Shown in pieces: positions 6,764-12,847 of a DNA stretch of 12,847 nt. The notes below the pieces were generated by a model, which had not been told where the DNA came from, did no database searches, and was given only the letters and a program-made list of their open reading frames with translations. Location: positions 1 through 12,847 of the forward strand of contig JACREV010000149.1 of the NCBI GenBank assembly GCA_016218095.1, read 5' to 3'. How positions within the stretch are numbered: the first letter of the stretch is position 1; every line of letters begins with the position of its first letter. Source of the DNA: Deltaproteobacteria bacterium (GTDB taxonomy: Bacteria; Desulfobacterota; GWC2-55-46). The position numbers and the translations under genes were made by a program.

Positions 6764-6844
6764 GCCATTAACGCGCCGTGAAAGCGGGCGTTTTTTCAGG
6801 CAAGACGGATAATTGCGCCTTTGAGGCCTTTTGTCCCTGGCCGC

Positions 6845-6871
6845 TAAAGTTCTCACCCGATTGTCCGATAT
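6845..6871 (+). promoter_or_regulatory. Sigma-28 (FliA) flagellar promoter of motAB
   Basis: TAAAGTTC (6845-6852), 11 bases, then TCCGATAT (6864-6871). The enterobacterial sigma-28 consensus is TAAAGTTT-N11-GCCGATAA, so 13 of 16 positions match at the exact spacing. The predicted start near 6878 gives a leader of nearly 60 bases before motA. Stator genes are classic late flagellar targets of sigma-28, which supports the call. Confidence 0.82.
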
Positions 6872-6934
6872 CTTAGTTATGTAAATCTCATTCCGTGGGG
6901 CTTGCGCATGCGGTTCCACGGCGAAAAGGAAGCC

Positions 6935-7792
6935 ATGTTCCCGATAATAGGCATCGTAGTCGTCTTCGGCTCCATCATAGCGGGCTATCTCCTCGAGGAC
7001 GGGAACCTCCATGTCCTCATCCAGCCTGCTGAGCTCGTGATACTCGGCGGCGCGGCTATAGGCTCGCTCGTCATCATGTCCCCGCCCAAGACCCTCGTGA
7101 AGATACTCAAGAGCTTCCCGAAGCTCCTTGGCGGCGGCCCGTACAACAAGGCGTCGTATGTCTCGATCATGTCCCTCCTCTACACCATCTTCATGAAGAT
7201 CAAGAAAGACGGCCTCCTTGCCGTTGAAAAGGACATAGAGGAGCCGATGAAGAGCCCGCTCTTCAAGGCCTACCCGGACGTATTGAAGAACCACCACATC
7301 GTCGACTTCATCTGCGACAACCTCAGGGTCTTCGTCGTCGGCGTCGACCCCATGGAGATGGAGTCGATGATGGACATAGAGATGGACACGCACCACCAGG
7401 AGTCGGCGGTCGTCCCGGCGGTCATAACCAAGGTCGCGGACTCGCTCCCGGGCTTCGGAATAGTCGCGGCGGTCTTAGGCGTCGTCATCACCATGGGCAA
7501 GATGAGCGAATCTCCGGAGGTGATAGGACACAGTGTGGCCGCCGCGCTCGTCGGGACCTTTCTGGGCATCCTCCTCTGCTACGGGTTCCTCGGCCCCATA
7601 GGGAGCAACCTCGAGCAGAGGGCGGCGGAGGAGTCCAAGTACCTCGAGGCGATAAAGGTCGGCATACTCGCCTTTGCCAAGGGGAGCGCCCCGCAGATAG
7701 CGGTGGAGGCCGCGAGGCGCACGCTATTCAGCGATTCGAAACCGAGCTTCAAGGACCTCGACACAGCCCTTAGAAAGAAGAAGGCCGCGTAA
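6935..7792 (+). CDS. motA: Flagellar motor stator protein MotA
   Basis: A 285-residue inner-membrane protein, taken from ATG 6935, which has AAGGA five bases upstream and gives the family-like start MFPIIGIVVV. The reading frame is open to TTG 6902, but that would add an unlikely tail. Four spans are visible at about 3-21, 32-50, 172-189 and 200-219, with a large cytoplasmic loop between the second and third that contacts the rotor. ADSLPGFGIVAAVLGVV (169-185) carries the conserved proline (Pro172, equivalent to Pro173 of E. coli MotA). Five MotA surround a MotB dimer and rotate as ions flow. It is followed directly by motB. There is nothing to decide between proton and sodium coupling. Confidence 0.96.
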   Translation: MFPIIGIVVVFGSIIAGYLLEDGNLHVLIQPAELVILGGAAIGSLVIMSPPKTLVKILKSFPKLLGGGPYNKASYVSIMSLLYTIFMKIKKDGLLAVEKDIEEPMKSPLFKAYPDVLKNHHIVDFICDNLRVFVVGVDPMEMESMMDIEMDTHHQESAVVPAVITKVADSLPGFGIVAAVLGVVITMGKMSESPEVIGHSVAAALVGTFLGILLCYGFLGPIGSNLEQRAAEESKYLEAIKVGILAFAKGSAPQIAVEAARRTLFSDSKPSFKDLDTALRKKKAA

Positions 7793-7793
7793 C

Positions 7794-8645
7794 ATGGGGA
7801 TGGAAGAAGCCAAGGCAGGGGCGGAAAACCGCCCGATAATAATAAAGAAGATAAAGAAGGGCGGACACGGAGGCCACCACGGCGGCGCGTGGAAGGTCGC
7901 CTACGCGGACTTCGTGACGGCCATGATGGCGCTCTTCATGGTCCTATGGCTCGTCGCCGTCATGTCCATAGACGCAAAGAAGGAGGTAGCCGAGTACTTC
8001 AGGTCTTACACCATCTTCAAGGGCACCGAGGCCGGAGGCGGCAAGGGCATGTCGATACTCGCCGGGAACCCGATAAAGATAACCTTGAGCGACAAATCCA
8101 CCGACTTCGAGGGCAAGGAGAAGCCGAGCGCGAACATCGCGCTCGAGTTCGGCAAGATCATAGACGGGTCTCTCTACGAGATGAAGGACCACGTCCTCAT
8201 ATTCACGACCGACGAGGGCGTGCGTATCGAGATAGTGGACAAGGGCGACTCCTCCATGTTCGAGAGCGGGAAGACGACGCTCCTCCCAGACGGTCAGAAG
8301 GTCCTCGCGGTCCTCGCCGAGGCGTTCAAGGACATCCCCTACAAGCTCACGATAGAAGGCCACACCGACAGCGGCAAATACTCAAGACAGGACTACTCGA
8401 ACTGGGAGCTTGCCGCCGACAGGGCGAACGCCGCCCGCAGGGAGCTCGTTAAGAACGGCCTCGACCCCGCGAGGATCACCAAGGTGACGAGCTTCGCAGA
8501 CGTGGTGCTGTTGAACCCGAACGACCCGCTGGATTCCACGAACAGGAGGGTCTCGATCCTGATAGAGACGAAGAAGGACGGGTTCAACGACGACCTCGAG
8601 TTCCAGGCGGTGACGCCGCACATCGACGCGAAACCCGCGCAGTAG
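7794..8645 (+). CDS. motB: Flagellar motor stator protein MotB, peptidoglycan-anchored
   Basis: A 283-residue protein starting one base after the motA stop (ATG 7794; a second ATG two codons on is equally possible). A basic, His/Gly-rich N-terminus (GGHGGHHGG, 23-31) precedes one span at about 37-58, AYADFVTAMMALFMVLW, with the ion-carrying Asp39 (Asp32 in E. coli). A linker with the plug region follows, then an OmpA-like peptidoglycan-binding domain at about 142-258 with IEGHTDSG at 187-194 and LDSTNRRV at 246-253. The peptidoglycan domain fixes the stator to the cell wall. It forms a two-gene unit with motA, ended by a terminator 24 bp downstream. Confidence 0.96.
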   Translation: MGMEEAKAGAENRPIIIKKIKKGGHGGHHGGAWKVAYADFVTAMMALFMVLWLVAVMSIDAKKEVAEYFRSYTIFKGTEAGGGKGMSILAGNPIKITLSDKSTDFEGKEKPSANIALEFGKIIDGSLYEMKDHVLIFTTDEGVRIEIVDKGDSSMFESGKTTLLPDGQKVLAVLAEAFKDIPYKLTIEGHTDSGKYSRQDYSNWELAADRANAARRELVKNGLDPARITKVTSFADVVLLNPNDPLDSTNRRVSILIETKKDGFNDDLEFQAVTPHIDAKPAQ

Positions 8646-8669
8646 ACGAAATACGGATTACCAAACCGA

Positions 8670-8698
8670 GGGCGCGGCGTATATGCCGCGCCCTTTTT
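8670..8698 (+). terminator. Intrinsic terminator after motB
   Basis: A perfect 9-bp stem, GGGCGCGGC (8670-8678) with GCCGCGCCC (8685-8693), a 6-base loop and TTTTTGTTTT. It ends the motAB transcript. Confidence 0.93.
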
Positions 8699-8781
8699 GT
8701 TTTGACGGTCCGAAGACTTATTATCGCCCCGGGCCGTTCCGTGCGTCTTCCAATCTACGTTTTTTCGTATTCTGTTTTTTC

Positions 8782-8810
8782 TTGACACCACCCGGCCCAA
8801 CTGTAATAAT
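8782..8810 (+). promoter_or_regulatory. Strong sigma-70-type promoter far upstream of hyfB
   Basis: A perfect -35 TTGACA (8782-8787), a 17-base spacer and a -10 AATAAT (8805-8810, 5 of 6 matches). It is the best promoter in the window and lies in an AT-richer patch. Transcription would begin near 8817, about 460 bases before hyfB, with no convincing coding region between. Confidence 0.7.
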
Positions 8811-9274
8811 ATGCCAGGCCCGCTTTTTCCCATGATTTCGTCGGGGCCGGCCGGTCGCGGGCTGATAGCGGGGGCGTAAGGCGGGTCCGCGGTAATGATG
8901 CGCGGAGGTGGAGGTAGCGGAGGGCCAGATCGGTCTTTCCGAAGGGCGGCACAGACGCCCCTGGGGCTTTTGTAATGGATCTGGAACACGGGCTCTTAAA
9001 AAATCAAGGCAACACCGGCACGGCCTTCGGGAGTCATCGAAGGCCGATATTCTTTTAAGGCCGCCGGACGAGCAGTTTGAAAGGTCTGGCCGGATTCACT
9101 TTGGCCGGACCGTAGCGGAAAAAGGCATTGACGGGCTTTTCCGCATACTGATAGACGGCATCGGATAAGGGAAATGGACGAAGGCGAAACAGTTCCTGAT
9201 GTGTCATTTTACAGGGTAGCACACCCTGCCTGCATCTCATCCCTTTCAAGTCCCGGGGCCCGGGGGGGAGTAGT
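8811..9274 (+). other. Non-coding stretch: structured leader of the hyf operon and/or small RNA
   Basis: No convincing gene lies here; the one open frame (8908-9168) has a composition unlike its neighbours and no clear ribosome site. Possible stems in order are: GGGGCGT (8872-8878) with ACGCCCC (near 8954-8960); CGGCCTTC (9021-9028) with GAAGGCCG (9039-9046), followed by ATATTCTTTT, which could be a weak terminator; GGTCTGGCC (9083-9091) with GGCCGGACC (9103-9111, one G-U); GCGGAAAA (9115-9122) with TTTTCCGC (9137-9144); and CAGGGT (9212-9217) with ACCCTG (9223-9228). The G-run that serves as the hyfB ribosome site could pair with CCC at 9252-9254. I could not match it to tmRNA, 6S RNA, SRP RNA, RNase P RNA or a riboswitch class by eye. 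Confidence 0.4.
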
Positions 9275-11332
9275 GTGCTGAACCTCGACCCGCTCGGCCT
9301 CGTTTCCCTCTCCATACTCGTCTTTCTCGCGCTCGCGGGGCTCGCCCCGGTTCTGGCGTCAAGGCAGAAGACGCTACTTGCCGTGACCTTCCTCGGCTCG
9401 ACCTTCGCCTCTCTCATCGCCCTCTCCGGCGGGTTCCTCTCGGTCTATCAATCCTCGGCTTCAGCCATGATAATGCCGGTCGGGCTCCCCGACCTGCCGT
9501 TCTATCTCAGGCTCGACCCGCTCTCCGGCTTTTTCGCGACCGTCGTCGCCCTCCTCGGCTTTCTTGTATCCGTATATTCGATAGGCTATGTCAGATCGTT
9601 CATGGGCGTAAGATCCATAACGCCGCTCGCGGTCTTCTATAACCTCTTCCTCGCCGGGATGCTCCTCGTGCTCGTCGCCGACGACGCATACTCGTTCATG
9701 GTCTCGTGGGAGCTCATGGCCGCGGCCTCGTTCTTCCTCGTCGCCTTCGAGGACGAGAACGCGTTTGCCAGGAAGGCGGCCTTCATCTACATACTCATAG
9801 CCCATATAGGCGCGATCATGATACTCCTGTCGTTCGGGGTCATGTCCGGGGCCGCCTCGGGGTTCGAGAGCTTCAGCTCTTACACATTCTCGTCGATGCG
9901 CGCTAACGCGGCCTCGGGCCACATAGCCCCGGCATGGGCGGCTGTCGCGTTCCTCCTCGCCCTCTTCGGCTTCGGAGCCAAGGCGGGGATCATACCGCTT
10001 CACGTCTGGCTCCCCGAGGCGCACCCCGCGGCCCCGTCGAACGTCTCCGCTCTCATGAGCGGGGTGATGCTGAAGACCGCTGTCTACGGCATTATCCGCG
10101 TCTCCTTCGACCTCCTCGGCGTCACGGAGTGGTGGTGGGGCGGGCTCGTCCTCATCATAGGGCTCGTCTCGGCGCTCATCGGGATACTCTTCGCCCTCCT
10201 GCAGGTCGACCTTAAGAGGCTGCTAGCGTATTCGTCGGTCGAGAACATCGGAGTGATACTCATTTCATTAGGCCTATCCATGATATTCGCATCGTTTAAA
10301 ATGGGCGCTCTCTCGGCGCTCGCGATGATTGCGGCCCTCTACCATATCTTGAACCACGCGGTCTTCAAGGGGCTCCTCTTCATGGGGGCGGGCTCTATCC
10401 TCCACGGCGCCCGCGAACGGAACATGGAGAGGATGGGCGGCCTCATTCACAAGATGCCGTGGACGGCTCCGCTCTTCCTCGTCGGGTGCCTCTCCATCTC
10501 GTCGCTGCCGCCCTTCAGCGGATTTGCCTCCGAGTGGCTCGCGTTCCAGTCGTTCCTCTTGTCCCCCTCTCTTCCGAGCCCGCTCCTTAACCTGCTTATA
10601 CCGCTCGGGGCCGCGGTGCTCGCGCTGACCGCGGCGCTTGCGGCGCGCTGTTTCGTAAAGGTCTTCGGCGTGGCGTTTTTAGGCGCGTGGAGGGGTTCTG
10701 CAAACGCGCACGTCCACGAGGCCGGGTTTTCCATGAAGGCAGGGATGGCGGGCGCGGCCGTATTATCGCTCGCCCTGGGGATATTCCCGGCCTTTGTCAT
10801 CGGCTGGATGGACTCTGTCCCGTCGATGCTCGTAAGCGGGACGGTCCAGGCGGAGTCCCCGTTCGGCTGGCTCTGGATAACGCCGGTCGCCCCCGAGAGA
10901 GCCTCGTACTCGGCGCCTATCGTCTTTCTCGGCATACTCTCGTTCGTGGCCTTGGCTTACCTCCTCCTCCACGCGAGGAAGACCGCGATACGGAGGGGCC
11001 CCATTTGGGACTGCGGGTTTGAGAAACTCACTAACAGGATGCAGTACAACTCGACCTCCTTCGCAATGCCGCTACGCCGGATATTCGGCTTCCTCTTCAG
11101 CATAAAGGAGACCTCGAGGGCGCAGGGGAACCCAAACGCCTCCCCGATGTTCCAGGAGAGGTACGTATATACCCTGAAACTCAGGGACAGGTTCTGGTAC
11201 ATGATCTACAAGCCCGCCTCCGACCTCTCGTTCTGGGCGTCCCGCAAGGTCGGCAGGCTCCAGCACGGGCGCATACAGATATATCTCCTCTACTCGTTTA
11301 TAACTCTCATAGTGTTGCTGATGTTCTCATGA
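9275..11332 (+). CDS. hyfB: Hydrogenase-4 component B-like proton-translocating membrane subunit (HyfB, NuoL/M/N family)
   Basis: A 685-residue polytopic membrane protein. The start is GTG 9275 behind a GGGGGGGAG run. The antiporter core shows the residues that carry protons in this family: Glu146 in MVSWELMAA, Lys236 in FGFGAKAGIIPLHVWLPEAH, Lys267 in GVMLKTAVYGI, and His/Lys in YHILNHAVFKGLLF (356-369). A C-terminal extension contains PIWDCGFE (576-583) and NRMQYNSTSFA (587-597), the part that separates HyfB/HycC proteins from complex I NuoL. The protein would pump protons in a group 4 hydrogenase or related complex. It overlaps hyfC by four bases (ATGA), so the two are translationally coupled. 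HycC of formate hydrogenlyase is the main alternative; the neighbouring hyfE favours Hyf. Confidence 0.9.
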   Translation: MLNLDPLGLVSLSILVFLALAGLAPVLASRQKTLLAVTFLGSTFASLIALSGGFLSVYQSSASAMIMPVGLPDLPFYLRLDPLSGFFATVVALLGFLVSVYSIGYVRSFMGVRSITPLAVFYNLFLAGMLLVLVADDAYSFMVSWELMAAASFFLVAFEDENAFARKAAFIYILIAHIGAIMILLSFGVMSGAASGFESFSSYTFSSMRANAASGHIAPAWAAVAFLLALFGFGAKAGIIPLHVWLPEAHPAAPSNVSALMSGVMLKTAVYGIIRVSFDLLGVTEWWWGGLVLIIGLVSALIGILFALLQVDLKRLLAYSSVENIGVILISLGLSMIFASFKMGALSALAMIAALYHILNHAVFKGLLFMGAGSILHGARERNMERMGGLIHKMPWTAPLFLVGCLSISSLPPFSGFASEWLAFQSFLLSPSLPSPLLNLLIPLGAAVLALTAALAARCFVKVFGVAFLGAWRGSANAHVHEAGFSMKAGMAGAAVLSLALGIFPAFVIGWMDSVPSMLVSGTVQAESPFGWLWITPVAPERASYSAPIVFLGILSFVALAYLLLHARKTAIRRGPIWDCGFEKLTNRMQYNSTSFAMPLRRIFGFLFSIKETSRAQGNPNASPMFQERYVYTLKLRDRFWYMIYKPASDLSFWASRKVGRLQHGRIQIYLLYSFITLIVLLMFS

Positions 11333-12276
11333 AAAACATGTACCCGCTCCTGATAGAGGCCCTTCAGGTCTTGATAGTGCTCGCCGCCTCCCCGCTCCTC
11401 GTAGGCTGGGTGAGGGCATTGAAGTGCCGGGCGCAAGGGAGGAGGTCCGCGGGCGTCTTCCAGCCCTACAGGGACCTTCGGAAGCTCTTCATGAAGGACA
11501 TAGTGCTGGCCGAGAACGCCTCCTGGGTCTTCAGGTTCACGCCGTACGTCGTCTTCGGAGCGACCTTGATGGCAGGGGCCATAATCCCGATAATCTCGGT
11601 CGACCTGCCGCTCGCGGCCACAGCCGACATCATAGCCCTCGTCGCGCTCTTCGCCATAGCGCGCTTCTTTACCGCGCTCGCCGGCATGGATATCGGGACC
11701 GCCTTCGGCGGCATGGGGTCGTCGAGAGAGATGATGGTCGCGTCTCTGGCGGAGCCGGCGATGCTCATGTCGGTCTTTACGGTATCACTCGTCAGCCACT
11801 CGACGTCCCTCTCCTTCATGGCGCATACGCTCCTTGAGAACGCGATAATGCTCCGGCCCTCGCTCGCCTTCGCGCTCCTCGCATTCGCGCTCATAGCGAT
11901 AGCCGAGAACGGGAGGATCCCGGTAGACAACCCCTCTACGCACCTGGAGCTGACGATGATACACGAGGCGATGATACTCGAGTACTCGGGCAGGCACCTC
12001 GCGCTGATCGAATGGGCGTCGATGATGAAGCTCTTCCTTTTTTCGTCTTTGGGCATATCGCTCTTCTTCCCGTGGGGCATAGCCGGGGCCTCCGAGCCGA
12101 GGATGCTCCCAATCGCGTTCGTTTCGCTTGCTCTAAAGCTCGCGCTCGTAGGGGTCGCGATAGTGCTTATTGAGACGCGCCTCGCCAAGATGCGCATATT
12201 CAGGGTGCCTGAGTTCCTCGGGGCGGCGTTCATATTGTCGACGCTCGGTATGCTCTCGTTCTTCATGCTGGAGTGA
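11329..12276 (+). CDS. hyfC: Hydrogenase-4 component C-like membrane subunit (HyfC, NuoH family)
   Basis: A 315-residue membrane protein of about eight spans. Family motifs include RRSAGVFQPYRDLRKLF (38-54), GMGSSREMM (128-136) and ENGRIPVDNPSTHLE (193-207) followed by MIHEAM. These charged loops form the junction between the membrane arm and the catalytic subunits, where complex I NuoH binds quinone and hydrogenases pass on conformational energy. The start ATG 11329 overlaps the hyfB stop. It is followed one base later by hyfE. HycD of formate hydrogenlyase is the nearest alternative name. Confidence 0.92.
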   Translation: MKNMYPLLIEALQVLIVLAASPLLVGWVRALKCRAQGRRSAGVFQPYRDLRKLFMKDIVLAENASWVFRFTPYVVFGATLMAGAIIPIISVDLPLAATADIIALVALFAIARFFTALAGMDIGTAFGGMGSSREMMVASLAEPAMLMSVFTVSLVSHSTSLSFMAHTLLENAIMLRPSLAFALLAFALIAIAENGRIPVDNPSTHLELTMIHEAMILEYSGRHLALIEWASMMKLFLFSSLGISLFFPWGIAGASEPRMLPIAFVSLALKLALVGVAIVLIETRLAKMRIFRVPEFLGAAFILSTLGMLSFFMLE

Positions 12277-12277
12277 T

Positions 12278-12847
<570 letters not shown>

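Noticed and set aside
7860..7886. His/Gly-rich MotB N-terminus as a metal-binding oddity
   Set aside because: As far as I recall, a GGHGG-type segment before the span is common in this MotB subgroup, so it is not unusual.
7889..8452. 187-residue Arg/Gly/His-rich frame within motB
   Set aside because: Shifted frame of motB with extreme Arg content and no start signal.
8908..9168. 86-residue open frame in the spacer before hyfB
   Set aside because: Starts at GTG without a clear ribosome site, spans three of the hairpins and has no recognisable motif; more likely non-coding, though a small protein cannot be fully excluded.
8811..9274. Known structured RNAs (tmRNA, 6S, SRP, RNase P, cobalamin, TPP or c-di-GMP riboswitch)
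   Set aside because: None of their conserved core sequences could be found on the plus strand by eye.

Overview
The window comes from a Gram-negative, flagellated bacterium. It carries type II secretion pseudopilins, an outer-membrane beta-barrel, an outer-membrane-type lipoprotein and a MotAB flagellar stator. The DNA is G+C-rich by eye, and codon use favours ATA for Ile and AGG for Arg. With c-type cytochromes and a hydrogenase-4-like membrane module, this fits a Desulfobacterota (deltaproteobacterial) or Nitrospirota-like anaerobe or metal-cycling organism. That taxonomic guess is inference; there is no rRNA or marker gene here.

Layout. (1) Positions 1-4709, minus strand: a compact type II secretion operon read right to left as gspG-H-I-J-K-L-M. 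It holds the major pseudopilin, three minor pseudopilins, the tip protein GspK and the inner-membrane assembly proteins GspL and GspM (gspM runs off the left edge). Genes overlap or abut, except for about 160 bp between gspJ and gspK that hold an imperfect palindromic repeat resembling a dispersed REP/MITE-type element. gspC-F are not here; gspG is the first gene of the transcript. (2) Positions 4710-4901: a divergent promoter region. (3) Positions 4902-6709, plus strand: a two-haem c-type cytochrome fused to an outer-membrane beta-barrel, then a one-haem cytochrome lipoprotein, closed by a strong intrinsic terminator. Together they look like an outer-membrane electron conduit. (4) Positions 6845-8698: motA-motB behind a near-consensus sigma-28 promoter, ending in a second clear terminator. 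(5) Positions 8699-9274: about 575 bp without a convincing gene, holding a near-perfect sigma-70 promoter and several hairpins (a long leader and/or a small RNA). (6) Positions 9275-12847, plus strand: hyfB-hyfC-hyfE of a hydrogenase-4/complex I-like membrane complex, running off the right edge, so its catalytic subunits are not visible.

How the parts work together. The gsp genes build the pseudopilus that pushes folded proteins through the outer membrane. The divergently transcribed cytochrome-barrel and cytochrome lipoprotein could carry electrons across or onto that membrane. The Hyf-type module is a proton-pumping inner-membrane arm fed by hydrogen, formate or another donor, depending on downstream genes. 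The most noteworthy item is the fused diheme cytochrome-barrel protein paired with a cytochrome lipoprotein, followed by the structured leader of the hyf operon and the repeat inserted in the gsp operon.
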